NCBI RefSeq assembly: GCF_900172265.1
Contig: NZ_FWFK01000008.1
Location: forward strand, 1 to 64,000
Direction: 5' to 3'
DNA from: Roseivivax jejudonensis
Lineage (GTDB): Bacteria > Pseudomonadota > Alphaproteobacteria > Rhodobacterales > Rhodobacteraceae
Length of the DNA stretch: 64,000 nucleotides
The translations under genes were made by a program, and so were the position numbers. The number at the start of each line of letters is the position of its first letter. Position 1 is the stretch's first letter. Of the stretch, positions 42,801 through 51,561 are shown in pieces. The notes below the pieces were generated by a model, which worked only from the letters and a program-made list of their open reading frames with translations, was not told the origin of the DNA and searched no databases.

Positions 42801-43292
42801 TCATGCGTCGTCATGTGCGATGCGCGACAGGAGTGTCAGTAGAGTTTGCCGTTCCGTAGCGTTCAAGCCAGACAACATCCGTTCTTCAGCGGCGATATGT
42901 CCGTCTAGCATCGTGTCGACGAGATCGACACCCGCGGGCGTGAGCGAAACCAGCAGCGCGCGGCGGTCCCCCGGACGAGGGCGACGGAGAATGAGCCCAC
43001 GGGCTTCCAGGCGGTCCAGACGCGCAGTCATTGCGCCGGTCGAAAGCATCATGTCCTCGGACATTTCCTTCGGGCTCATCGGTGCTTCGACGCCGTTCCG
43101 CCTCAGAGTCAGCAGCACATCCATCCCCGAGAAGTCGAGTTGGTAGCGATCAAGGTTCGGTTTCAGCCCGTCGGTCAGACGCTTCCCGGCGCGCCAGATC
43201 GCACCGCAGACCGCCATGCAGGTTGGGTCGAGATCCGGCTTCTGGCTTCGCCATTGGCAAAGGATCCTATTGAGCGACGCCCCTTGAGTCAT
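42801..43292 (-). CDS. MarR-family regulator
   Basis: 163 residues with a winged HTH (LTLRRNGVEAPMSPKEMSEDMMLSTGAMTARLDRLEARGLILRRPRPGDRRALLVSLTPAG), classic MarR layout. ATG 43292 follows GGAGGT. It is divergent from the EamA exporter at 43377 and probably represses it and itself through the repeats at 43315-43339. Confidence 0.88.
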   Translation of the reverse strand: MTQGASLNRILCQWRSQKPDLDPTCMAVCGAIWRAGKRLTDGLKPNLDRYQLDFSGMDVLLTLRRNGVEAPMSPKEMSEDMMLSTGAMTARLDRLEARGLILRRPRPGDRRALLVSLTPAGVDLVDTMLDGHIAAEERMLSGLNATERQTLLTLLSRIAHDDA

Positions 43293-43314
43293 AGGTACCT
43301 CCACATCGTTTAAC

Positions 43315-43339
43315 TTGACATCAAACAATTTGACGCCAA
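43315..43339. promoter_or_regulatory. Candidate MarR operator
   Basis: TTGACATCAA (43315-43324, a perfect palindrome around CA) and TTGACGCCAA (43330-43339, the same with two changes) are repeated 15 bases apart in the 84-base divergent gap. Their size and position suit a MarR dimer site. Confidence 0.45.
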
Positions 43340-43376
43340 GTGAGTAAGTGCGCATGTTACCACACGAGGCAACACC

Positions 43377-44327
43377 ATGGCTAACCTGTTTGCGTCTTCA
43401 ATCGGTGAAACTCTCAAGCCTCTGGCAAGTCTTGCGGGCGCCGGTGCCTGTCTGGGACTTTCCACGACGATGGCAAAAATCGCCGACTCGGCCGGGATCA
43501 CGGGCCTGCCGTTTCTTGCCTGGTCGGTTCTCGGAGCTGCGCTGATCCTTTTTTTGGTGTCGTACCTTCGCGGTGACTTGCCACCCGTAACGCGGCGGAC
43601 GGCGGAGTATTTTTGCGTGTCAGCTTTTGTCACGGTGGCTGCATCGAACCTTATTTTCTTTCTTGCTGTCCCACGTGTCGGAGTCAGTTTCGTGTCACTA
43701 GCGATCACGCTGCCGCCGCTTCTTACCTATCTCGGTGCGTTGATCTTGGGGATGGAGAAATTCATGCTCATGCGCGCGGCCGGGGTTTGCGCTGCATTGA
43801 TTGGCGCCGCAGTCCTCGCAGTGGAAAAGCTCGGCGCCCCAGATGCCGACATCTTCTGGATTTGCCTCGCGCTGACCGGTCCGCTACTGCTGGCGATCGG
43901 CAATCTATACCGGACCGCGCGATGGCCGAAGGGCGTGACTGCCGAAGCGCTCGCTCCTGGTATGCTAGGCGTCGCTGCGGCCATGTTGTTCGCGTTCGCT
44001 TTGGTGCCAGATTTCGACGTTCGGGTGCCGCTCGACACCGCTGGACCTGCATTGTTGATCGCGGGCCAATCGCTCGTGTTCTCTGCACAATTCTTGCTGC
44101 TCTTCGTGTTGCAGAAGTCCGGCGGACCGGTCCTGCTCAGCCTGCTCGGTGCGGTTGGTGCGGTTGTGGCGGTTCCTTTCGCTGTCTTTTTTCTCGGAGA
44201 AACGCCCCCACAAGGGTTGGCAGTTGGCGCGGGGCTTATTGCGCTCGGGATCGCACTTGTCGCTACAGGCAAGGCCAAAGCGGATCGGCGCGAAGTGCGA
44301 AGCCGGGCCGAGCTCTCAACTTCGTAA
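43377..44327 (+). CDS. EamA/DMT-family exporter
   Basis: 316 residues, ten predicted membrane segments in two EamA halves. The first half ends near LVSYLRGDLPP...ASNLIFFLAVPRVGVSFVSLAITLPPLLTYLGA. The second has AIGNLYRTARWPKG...GGPVLLSLLGAVGAVVAVPFAVFFLGE. It probably exports a metabolite or amino acid. Substrate unknown. It pairs with the MarR gene. Confidence 0.87.
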   Translation: MANLFASSIGETLKPLASLAGAGACLGLSTTMAKIADSAGITGLPFLAWSVLGAALILFLVSYLRGDLPPVTRRTAEYFCVSAFVTVAASNLIFFLAVPRVGVSFVSLAITLPPLLTYLGALILGMEKFMLMRAAGVCAALIGAAVLAVEKLGAPDADIFWICLALTGPLLLAIGNLYRTARWPKGVTAEALAPGMLGVAAAMLFAFALVPDFDVRVPLDTAGPALLIAGQSLVFSAQFLLLFVLQKSGGPVLLSLLGAVGAVVAVPFAVFFLGETPPQGLAVGAGLIALGIALVATGKAKADRREVRSRAELSTS

Positions 44328-44627
44328 TGTCGCAGCCCCACAAGCGAGCCTGCGTGTGGTCGCCACTCGGAATCCTCGACCAAAGCCTCTCGACGGGGAA
44401 TTTCCGGACGTCGTTCCGGTAGCGGAATAGGCTGTTTCAGTGTGACCAGTTTCGGCGACGTCACAGGCGGTTATTTACGAAACAGTCGCGCTGAGGGGGG
44501 AGTTCCGCTCTTTCCGAGCGCGATCGGACGAGGTTGAGGCCGTATGCGAAGATCCGACGAATTGTCGCGTGTCGTTGCTTAAAGGTCACTCGTTGCAAAG
44601 CTTTTCCGCCGAAACGAGGACAATAAC
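44328..44627. other. Intergenic region before the DUF481 gene
   Basis: No gene found in this 300-base stretch. It should hold the promoter of the outer-membrane protein gene and the end of the EamA transcript. No clear terminator was seen. Confidence 0.45.
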
Positions 44628-45455
44628 ATGAGAACTTCCTTCCTGGCATTGATTGCCGTAGCTGGCGTCACCTTGACTGGACCCACATTTGCCCAAGGCG
44701 CTTTCTCCAACACGGAGGTTGCCGAAGATCGCAACGAAGATCTGCGGGACGACATCGAAGAGGATTTCGATCGTGACCTGGACCGCTTCGGAAATGAAGG
44801 CCGGCAATTGGGATTTGACGGCTCTCTTTCGCTGCGTGCGACGGCAACGGACGGAAACACCGAGAACAGTGATGTGGGTCTCGGCGCCAATCTTGGTTAC
44901 TTCGATGGCCGCAACGGTTACGAGCTACAGCTGAATTACACCTACAGCGAAGATGATGGCGACACGACCGAAGAGAGTCTTTTCTACGACCTCGAATACA
45001 ATCGTACCTTCACGGACCGCGCTTACGGCTTTGCGAAAGTACAGGGGACGGTCGACGAGTTCTCGGCATACGAAAGTGATACGTTCCTAGGTTTCGGACT
45101 TGGCTACCGGGTCATCGACACGGGCCGTACGCAATGGTCGCTTCAGGCAGGCCCCGGGTATCGCGTTGCAACGCTGGACAGCGCTCTCGACGCGGACTTC
45201 GAGGAGGAGGCGCTCAGCGCATCGTCGAACTTCACCTACAACATTAACGAAACAACCTTCCTGACCAACGACACCGATATCATCAGTTCAGAATCGGACA
45301 CCGTGGTGATCAACGAGATCGGTGTCAACGTTGCGATGAGCAATCGCCTTGCTCTCAGAACGAGCCTTGCCACGGAGTACCATTCTGACCCGCAGCCAGG
45401 TTTCGAGGACACGGACAATACGCTTGGCGTTTCGCTGGTCTATAGTTTGAACTAA
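44628..45455 (+). CDS. Outer-membrane beta-barrel protein (DUF481-like)
   Basis: 275 residues with a signal peptide (MRTSFLALIAVAGVTLTGPTFA), then a short acidic helical stretch (EDRNEDLRDDIEEDFDRDLDRF). Alternating beta-strands follow: GFDGSLSLRATATDGNTENSDVGLGANL, GYELQLNYTYSEDDG, YRVIDTGRTQWSLQAGPGYR. It ends in a strand (TLGVSLVYSLN), as beta-barrels do, although the last residue is Asn and not Phe. DUF481/YdiY-like proteins have no firm function. It is monocistronic with its own terminator. Confidence 0.82.
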   Translation: MRTSFLALIAVAGVTLTGPTFAQGAFSNTEVAEDRNEDLRDDIEEDFDRDLDRFGNEGRQLGFDGSLSLRATATDGNTENSDVGLGANLGYFDGRNGYELQLNYTYSEDDGDTTEESLFYDLEYNRTFTDRAYGFAKVQGTVDEFSAYESDTFLGFGLGYRVIDTGRTQWSLQAGPGYRVATLDSALDADFEEEALSASSNFTYNINETTFLTNDTDIISSESDTVVINEIGVNVAMSNRLALRTSLATEYHSDPQPGFEDTDNTLGVSLVYSLN

Positions 45456-45472
45456 GGCCTGTAGCCCAATTT

Positions 45473-45494
45473 AGGTGAGCCGTTCGGCTCACCT
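45473..45494 (+). terminator. Rho-independent-type terminator of the DUF481 gene
   Basis: AGGTGAGCCG and CGGCTCACCT form a perfect 10-bp stem with a minimal loop, 18 bases after the stop, followed by GTTTCT. Confidence 0.75.
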
Positions 45495-45587
45495 GTTTCT
45501 GGGACCGCCCGCAATAGATATCTGAGCGTCGGTGGCGTGCGATCAGACGTCACCGTCTTGCCAGTAGTCCCCGGCGGGGCGTTCGCG

Positions 45588-45680
45588 TCAATACATCGGC
45601 GTCATGCCCCTGAGCGACCGGAACTGTGTTGCGAAGTGGAAAGCCGAGCCGAAGCCAAGAAGCCCGTCAACCTCCTTCAC
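45588..45680 (-). pseudogene. AraC-family regulator, C-terminal scrap
   Basis: The minus strand reads LLGFGSAFHFATQFRSLRGMTPMY then stop, the second HTH of AraC/GlxA-type regulators. No first HTH or effector domain is in frame upstream. A further protein-like minus-strand frame at about 45760-45890 (MEHCTMPLNPEEMARKAWLSY...) is not AraC and I cannot place it. The whole 45500-46100 stretch looks like decaying coding DNA. Confidence 0.5.
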
Positions 45681-46103
45681 AGACTTCTCTGAATTATTAA
45701 GCAGATCGCAAGCCCAGCAGGTTCACATCCTGATTAAGATGGTCTTCAAAGACATCCCGATTTCTCGGCGGAAAAGCTGTTGTAGGTGAAGTAGCTCAGC
45801 CAAGCCTTGCGCGCCATCTCTTCTGGATTGAGCGGCATGGTGCAGTGTTCCATGAGGCTTGGCCGAACGCTGTCAAGAAAGTCAAATCTCAAATGAAACC
45901 GTGGACTACGCGGCACAGCTTTTGTCGGAGCATTCCGTGAAAATTACCAGCTATTCGGCGCACAGACGTCGAAGAATAGGAAGCTTGAGCCAACGTAGAG
46001 GCATGACACTCGGTATTCACGGAAGTGGACGCGCCTCGATCATGGGTTGAGTCGATATTGCACAAAATTGGAGCAAGAACAAAGGAAGAAGCGGCCATTT
46101 CTG
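45681..46103. other. Decayed stretch without an intact gene
   Basis: Apart from the 35-codon minus-strand frame near 45760-45890 noted with the AraC scrap, nothing supports a gene. GC content is lower than in the neighbours. Confidence 0.4.
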
Positions 46104-46508
46104 TCATTGCAGTAGATGGGCCCGCGATATACGCCTCGACCGGTGCCAGCGCTCCAGTGCGAGAAGAACCGTCAGACCGAGCAACGTCGCCGGCATCACT
46201 AGGCTGCCCTCGAAAAAGAATAGCTGAGCACTCACCGCGCCGGTTGCAACGATTGCAAGGATTGCTATTCCGAGCCAGATCGTGTGTGGCACGACGAGAA
46301 AAAAGGCACCGAGAAACTCGAGCGCGGCCACCGCGCGTGGGATCCAGGACTGATCGCCGAGCGTCGCAAACATCACCATCATCAACGGCAGGTAAAAGAG
46401 CTTTGCCAAGCCTGCGACCACGAAGGCGAGTGCCAAAAATAGTCTTAATGTGCCGGTGAACGTGCGACGCAAGTCGCCAACGTCTGAGTTGCTATGGTCC
46501 AACTTCAT
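46104..46508 (-). CDS. DoxX-like membrane protein
   Basis: 134 residues with four hydrophobic helices. The pattern LRLFLALAFVVAGLAKLFYLPLMMVMFATLG...WIPRAVAALEFLGAFFLVVPH is that of the DoxX/DoxX-like family, small inner-membrane proteins linked to redox or detoxification. ATG 46508 follows CGGAGGACG. Confidence 0.75.
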   Translation of the reverse strand: MKLDHSNSDVGDLRRTFTGTLRLFLALAFVVAGLAKLFYLPLMMVMFATLGDQSWIPRAVAALEFLGAFFLVVPHTIWLGIAILAIVATGAVSAQLFFFEGSLVMPATLLGLTVLLALERWHRSRRISRAHLLQ

Positions 46509-46912
46509 GATGCGTCCTCCGTCACGATGCGCAGATACCTCTTTCCAATCCGAGATTGACATTTCCTCGACACGATTCCAGCCGACCACCGGAAACACCG
46601 CGTTGCGCAATTGAAACGGAGGGGGGCCCACCCAGAGCTCCAGTGTCGGTGAGGGGTCTCGGACTGAGACGCGAACTCCTGGTTGACGTTCAGTGGCGGC
46701 TTCGAGCCGCTTTCACCGATGCTGCAGGCACGGGGAATGACAGCTTCGGCGCCGCACGACTGTCGTAGCTTGGCGCTTCTTGTTTGGCCGGCATTCCATT
46801 TTCCATAATGCCCCAATCCAAAGCCCCGTATTCTGAACGGTACCGGAAGCAATATCTGAAGCGCATTCGGTTCGATCAGCAAGATCGGACGGGCAACCAG
46901 CAGGAGCTTCCG
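46509..46912. other. Divergent intergenic region
   Basis: 404 bases between the DoxX-like and isochorismatase-like genes. Frames here are low in protein character. Promoters for both directions are expected; no repeat stands out. Confidence 0.4.
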
Positions 46913-47596
46913 ATGACCCTACCGAGCGGCGAACTGACCCCCGACAACTGCGTGTTCCTGATGATCGACCACCAGGTCGGTCTTATGCAGTTCCTGAACT
47001 CCACTGACCCGATGCAGATGAAGAACAACATCCTCGGTCATGCCAAGACCGCCAAGGCGTTCGGGATCCCGGTAATCATGGGGACGAGTTGGCCGGACGG
47101 TCCTAACGGCCCGACGATGCCGGAGCTGAAGGCACTCTTTCCGGACGTCGATGTCATCGACCGGCCCTTCGTCAACTTCTGGAACGATGCGGCCTCGAAG
47201 GCGGCGGTCGAGGCCACAGGGCGCAAGAAGCTGGTCATCTCGGGCCTGGCCACCGAGGTCTGCGCCGCGTTTCCCGCGCTGGCAGCACTGCGGGAGGGCT
47301 ACGAGGTCCACGTCGTCATGGATGCCAGCACCGATTTCAATCCGTTCATCACGCAGGTGACGATGCAGCGCCTCGCCTCGGCCGGCGCGATCGTGACCAC
47401 CTGGGTGGCCGTTCTGGCCGAGCTGTCGGCGAACACGCAGGAGAACGGCCAGTTCATCGGCCAGTATCTCAGCGAACACATGGGCCAGTATTACGCCGCG
47501 ATGAACAATTACCTCGGCGTGGCCGCGAATGCCGAGACGGTTCGCACGAATGTCGGCCTGAACGGCCAGCCGCCGATCCCGCTGGCCGGATTGTGA
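46913..47596 (+). CDS. Isochorismatase-family hydrolase (YcaC-like)
   Basis: 227 residues. The catalytic triad regions are Asp in VFLMIDHQVGLMQF, Lys in GRKKLVISGL and Cys in ATEVCAAFPALAALREGYEVHVVMDAS. YcaC-type proteins are cysteine hydrolases of unknown physiological substrate and form octamers. The C-terminal tail (EHMGQYYAAMNNYLGV) is typical of this subgroup. ATG 46913 follows AGGAGC. Confidence 0.87.
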   Translation: MTLPSGELTPDNCVFLMIDHQVGLMQFLNSTDPMQMKNNILGHAKTAKAFGIPVIMGTSWPDGPNGPTMPELKALFPDVDVIDRPFVNFWNDAASKAAVEATGRKKLVISGLATEVCAAFPALAALREGYEVHVVMDASTDFNPFITQVTMQRLASAGAIVTTWVAVLAELSANTQENGQFIGQYLSEHMGQYYAAMNNYLGVAANAETVRTNVGLNGQPPIPLAGL

Positions 47597-47654
47597 TGGG
47601 GTCTAGGCGACTCCGCGCAGGTATCGGGATTCGTCTCTTCGGATCGGCTCCGGA

Positions 47655-48167
47655 ATGAACGTGCGTCCGATGGATCGCGGTCAGCTTGCCTTCGCCTGGA
47701 CCGTGATCGGCAGCGTGCTCCTTTTAGCATCTGTCCTGCAACCGCTCGTGTCGGCGCGACTCGCTGACATTCCGCCGGACGATCTGCTCGCCCCGATGCG
47801 GGAGATCGGAGGTGGCGAGCCGCTGCCGCCGGAAGTGACCGCTCTCTTCGCGGGCATGTTCGCTAACATCCGCTTCTCGCTCGCCTTCGCGGCGCTGAAG
47901 CTGGTGGCGGGTGCGTCGATCCTCTTCGCGGCCCGAAACCTTCCGGCACGATGGGCACGTGGTGTTCTCACGGTGGCTGCTGGTCTGGGCATCGCCGCTT
48001 TCGCCGGGATCGGAATCTTCTTCTGCTACTCGGCCGTGATCATCGCTGGCGCGATGTCGATCCCGCTGGCGGTGGCCCTGATGATGGCGTTCTTCGGATT
48101 GGTGGCCGCGGCGCTGCCGATCCGATGGCTCTGGCGCAACTTTCAGGGCCTTCGATATCTTGGCTGA
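47655..48167 (+). CDS. Hypothetical four-helix membrane protein
   Basis: 170 residues with hydrophobic segments near residues 12-30, 75-92, 103-125 and 130-155. An acidic/proline-rich loop between the first two (LADIPPDDLLAPMREIGGGEPLPPE) probably faces the periplasm. It lies 58 bases after the isochorismatase-like gene and may share its transcript. No family recognised. Confidence 0.6.
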   Translation: MNVRPMDRGQLAFAWTVIGSVLLLASVLQPLVSARLADIPPDDLLAPMREIGGGEPLPPEVTALFAGMFANIRFSLAFAALKLVAGASILFAARNLPARWARGVLTVAAGLGIAAFAGIGIFFCYSAVIIAGAMSIPLAVALMMAFFGLVAAALPIRWLWRNFQGLRYLG

Positions 48168-48172
48168 TCGAC

Positions 48173-48790
48173 CTACGCCATATCTTGGCGTTCGAGAGCG
48201 GCAACTACGTGCGCATCCGCCTCCATCCGCACCCGGAACGCCGACAGGTGCGAATAATCGCCAGGCGTGAGCGGCGTGCCGTCGATCCAGCGCACGAGGA
48301 TATAGAGATAGGGATCGGCTATGCTGCGCCGGTCCAGATACCAGCCGCTGCCGCTTTCCATCAGGCGCGTGTCGAGCCGCCGAAAATGTGCGTTGAGCTT
48401 GACATAAGTCACCTCGCGGACCTCGATCATGGCCGCGTCGCTCTTGGCGGTCCGCTGGGGGGCGAAATGGCCGCCGAAATCGGCATGGACCTCCGACGTC
48501 ATGTAGGACAGCGCCTCGATCCGTCGCGCGCGGTCCAGTGGGTCGGTCTCGTGCAACGGACCGCCCGGCACCGAGTCCGCAATATAGGAAAGAATCGCCG
48601 CGGCCTCGGTCAGGATCTGGCCCGGCTTCAGTTCCAGCGCGGGAACCTGGCCCTTCGGATTGATCGCCAGATAGTCGGGCTTGCGATGCTCGCCGCGCTC
48701 CAGATTGACGATTTCGACCGGCAAGCCCGCCCAGAGCGTCGCGATGTTCGGTGCCAGCGCGCAGGTCCCTGGCATAGTGAAAAGGCGCAT
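48173..48790 (-). CDS. Glutathione S-transferase-like protein
   Basis: 205 residues. The N-terminal thioredoxin fold begins MRLFTMPGTCALAPNIATLWAGLPVEIVNL (the beta-class GST pattern with a Cys near residue 10). The cis-Pro and Glu-Ala site is NPKGQVPALELKPGQILTEAAAILSYIAD. The all-helical C-terminal domain has RRSIADPYLYILVRW. It conjugates or reduces electrophiles. It is followed upstream by a SnoaL-like gene nine bases away, in the same direction. Confidence 0.87.
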   Translation of the reverse strand: MRLFTMPGTCALAPNIATLWAGLPVEIVNLERGEHRKPDYLAINPKGQVPALELKPGQILTEAAAILSYIADSVPGGPLHETDPLDRARRIEALSYMTSEVHADFGGHFAPQRTAKSDAAMIEVREVTYVKLNAHFRRLDTRLMESGSGWYLDRRSIADPYLYILVRWIDGTPLTPGDYSHLSAFRVRMEADAHVVAALERQDMA

Positions 48791-48799
48791 GGGGCGCTC

Positions 48800-49213
48800 C
48801 TACTCCTGGGGTCCGGGGTCAGTTCGGGTCTTCGCCCCGTGAAACGGCGCCGTGTCGGTGTAGACGCGCCAGTCCCGAATGCGCTCGCCGTCGAACCGGT
48901 AGATGTCGGTGCAAGGGATGACGATATCCGCCCCGTCACTCAGCCTGCGGAAATTCGACATGACCTCGATGATAACGATGCCGTCCCGCTCGATCATCAT
49001 CTCGGGCGCATGGCCCGTCCATTCGACCAGGCGTCGCTGCCACTCCATGTAGCGGCGGATACCTGCGATGCCTTCGAACGAGCCGCGGCCGGAGACGTGA
49101 TAGGCCGCATCGTCGGTGAAGAAATCGGCTGCTGCGCCCCAATCCCCTGTGCCGACATGCCGTTCCATCTCGGCGACGCGGACGATCAGGGGACCTTCTT
49201 CGATCAGTGCCAT
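48800..49213 (-). CDS. SnoaL-like/NTF2-fold protein
   Basis: 137 residues with the NTF2-like pattern: WGAAADFFTDDAAYHVSGRGSFEGIAGIRRYMEWQRRLVEWTGH, then CTDIYRFDGERIRDWRVYTDTAPFHGA. Small-molecule isomerases and cyclases share this fold. It is probably cytoplasmic and cotranscribed with the GST gene. Substrate unknown. Confidence 0.8.
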   Translation of the reverse strand: MALIEEGPLIVRVAEMERHVGTGDWGAAADFFTDDAAYHVSGRGSFEGIAGIRRYMEWQRRLVEWTGHAPEMMIERDGIVIIEVMSNFRRLSDGADIVIPCTDIYRFDGERIRDWRVYTDTAPFHGAKTRTDPGPQE

Positions 49214-49246
49214 TCCAGTCCTTTCCCGACCAACCGCCCGACCGGC

Positions 49247-49881
49247 TCAAGCCTTCGAAATCAGGATCTCTTTACCATCATAGGACCGGTCGGACACCAG
49301 AGACACCAGAAATCCCGCGACGCTCGCGCGCGAGACGGTGGTGGGCTGCGGTTCCTCGCCGGGCTCGGTCATCCGCCGCAGGCCCCGGCCCTCGCGCCCG
49401 TCGGTCAACTCCGCCGGACGCACGATGACCCAGTCCGGCAAGCCGGAGGAGCGAATGACCGCCTCCTGCGCGGTTCGATCGCGCAGGATGTGCCGCTGCA
49501 GTATCGGCGCGATCAGCGTTCGGAACGGCCAGCGGAGTCGCCCACCCCGATGCTGGTTGTCGCGATCAGCCTCGGAGTGCCGGCCTCCTGCATCGCGGCG
49601 ACCGCGTTGCGGGTGCCGCTCTCGCAGATATCGGTGTCTTGCAGGATGGTCCGGCGGTTCACCGGCGCGCCGAAGGTTAGGATGACGACGTCCTGGCCAG
49701 TCATCGCGTCCGCGACGTCGCTTGCCTTCGTCACGTCGCCCGTGAACGGGGTCAATCCCGGTCGCGGCGCGAGGCGGTCCGGTGACCGTGCGAAGGCCGT
49801 CACCGCATGACCGGCGGCGAGCGCCGCGTCCACGGTGAGGCGACCGACCTTGCCAGTGGCGCCGAAGACAAGAACCTTCAC
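49247..49881 (-). pseudogene. NAD(P)-binding (NmrA/SDR-like) protein, frameshifted
   Basis: From GTG 49881 the frame gives a Rossmann start (KVLVFGATGKVGRLTVDAALAAGHAVTAFARS) and runs through DVVILTFGAP and TSIGVGDSAG before a stop near 49513. The same protein continues in another frame as WPFRTLIAPILQRHILRD, then SSGLPDWVIVRPAELTDG and SRASVAGFLVSLVSD to the stop at 49247. A single indel near 49530 separates the halves. The rest is well conserved, so this is a recent mutation or a sequence error. Confidence 0.8.
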
Positions 49882-49903
49882 TGGCGCGCTCCGGGCCGAG
49901 CGC

Positions 49904-50266
49904 TCATCTCTGCGATCCCTTCCTCTCGTCCATAAACCGGTCGAACTCGTCGCGATCCCGCGCCTCGCGCAGACGCGCACGGTAAGCGTCGAAGGCCTTC
50001 GCCTCTTCGTCGAGCCGGGCCAACGTCTCGTCGCGATACGCGTCGAACGCCGAATTGCCGCGTCTTTTGGTCTCCTCGTGTCGCCCGAAGGCGCAGGGCC
50101 CCATTCCGAACGGGCCGCGCATCATGCGCCACGGCATCGGCATCGACCACATCGGGCCTCTTCCACGACCGAGGATCGTCCAGGCGAAGACCGCCATCGG
50201 GACGGTTATTGTCAGCATCAGGAACGCGGCGAACAGAAACGCGGGAAAGAAAGTAAATTCCATCAT
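49904..50266 (-). CDS. DUF2852-like membrane protein
   Basis: 120 residues with one N-terminal membrane helix (FFPAFLFAAFLMLTITVPMAVFAW). The conserved tail (RRGNSAFDAYRDETLARLDEEAKAFDAYRARLREARDRDEFDRFM) is typical of DUF2852, common in Rhodobacterales and Rhizobiales. I chose ATG 50266 because GGAG lies six bases upstream. Function unknown. Confidence 0.82.
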   Translation of the reverse strand: MMEFTFFPAFLFAAFLMLTITVPMAVFAWTILGRGRGPMWSMPMPWRMMRGPFGMGPCAFGRHEETKRRGNSAFDAYRDETLARLDEEAKAFDAYRARLREARDRDEFDRFMDERKGSQR

Positions 50267-50352
50267 GTCCATCTCCTTTGTTGCGACGAAGATGGAGACC
50301 GGCCATGATTTCAAAATGGGCAACCACAAAATGGGGCGTTGATGGAATTGGA

Positions 50353-51273
50353 ATGCTGTTCCAGACGATCTCCGACGCTCGGCTGCTGATCGCCGTCGCC
50401 GAGGCGCCCAGCTTCGCGCAGGCCGGCCGGCGGCTCGGCATGCCGCCCGCGACGGTGACGCGGCGGATCGCGGCGATGGAGGATCATTCCCGCGTCAAGC
50501 TCTTCGAACGCTCGACCCGCGCGGTCCGACCGACCGAGGCAGGGCTGGTCCTGCTCGACCATGCGCGCCGCCTCGTCGCCGAGGCCGACAGCGCTGAGAT
50601 GTCGATGGAGACCCTGCGCGACACCCCACGCGGCTGGATTCGCATCTCCGCGCCGGTCATGCTGGGCGAGACGCTTCTCGGTCCGATCATCGGCGCGTTC
50701 CTGTCGGACCATCCGGAATGTGACGTGTTCCTCGACCTGTCGAATGCGCCCGTCGATCTGGTGGCCGAGGGGTTCGACGTGGCTGTCCGCGTCGGGCCGG
50801 TCGGCGAAGGCGACCTGGTCGCCCGCAAGCTCGGCACCGCAGGCGCGGCGCTCTATCGTAACGCCAGGTCCAAAGCCGACCCGCTCGCCGCGATCTCCGA
50901 ACTGGAGGGACTGCCTTGCGGTCTGCTACGCAGCGCCGAGACCCGAAAGAACAGCCTGACGATCGCCGATCCAGACGGCCAGCTCCATCACGTCAGCGTC
51001 AAGCCGAGGCTCATCGGGATCAACGCCCAGGCCATGCTCGACATTGCCCTGGCAACCGATCTCGTCGTCGTCCTGCCCCGGATGGTCGCCTATCCGGCGG
51101 TGACCCGCGGGACGCTGCGCTGCGAGCTGCGCGATTGCACCGCGCAGCTTTCCGATGTGTCCCTCGTCTTTCCCTCGAAACGTCTCATGCGCCCGATCGT
51201 GCGGCAACTCGTCGATCATCTGGCTGCCAACCTGCCGCCGCTACTGAAAAAGTACGAGTATCCAGAGACGTGA
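50353..51273 (+). CDS. LysR-family regulator
   Basis: 306 residues. The HTH is LLIAVAEAPSFAQAGRRLGMPPATVTRRIAAMEDHSRVKLFERSTRAVRPTEAG, followed by an effector domain (GWIRISAPVMLGETLLGPIIGAFLSDHPECDVFLDLSNAPVDLVAEGFDVAVRVG) of the large DhaR/AaeR-type group. I chose ATG 50353; an ATG at 50305 would add 16 residues of unlikely sequence. It is divergent from the DUF2852 gene and the frameshifted oxidoreductase, the likely targets. Confidence 0.87.
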   Translation: MLFQTISDARLLIAVAEAPSFAQAGRRLGMPPATVTRRIAAMEDHSRVKLFERSTRAVRPTEAGLVLLDHARRLVAEADSAEMSMETLRDTPRGWIRISAPVMLGETLLGPIIGAFLSDHPECDVFLDLSNAPVDLVAEGFDVAVRVGPVGEGDLVARKLGTAGAALYRNARSKADPLAAISELEGLPCGLLRSAETRKNSLTIADPDGQLHHVSVKPRLIGINAQAMLDIALATDLVVVLPRMVAYPAVTRGTLRCELRDCTAQLSDVSLVFPSKRLMRPIVRQLVDHLAANLPPLLKKYEYPET

Positions 51274-51561
51274 GAGGCGCGGATTGCGAGGTGCCCGCCT
51301 CGGCGTCTCAAACCTATGTCAAGATCAAGCGGACCTTCGTGACCCCTGCGGCGAAAGCCCACTCCGTCCGCGCTGCAGTCGTTCGGCTCAAAAATTCCAT
51401 GGTCAATATTGACCAGGCATTTCGGTATCCGCATCCAACGCGCAACGCCGCGCACGACTTGCGTTTCGTGCCATTGTGGAGGTGGTATCGCGCGATCTGG
51501 TATTGCTTTCCTCGAAACACGACGACGATCGTGATGTGCTACCCCGCGGTGCAAATCGTTT

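Noticed and set aside
47951-49810. A 619-codon plus-strand open frame opposite the GST and SnoaL-like genes
   Set aside because: The real genes are on the minus strand with recognisable folds; this frame has no domain.
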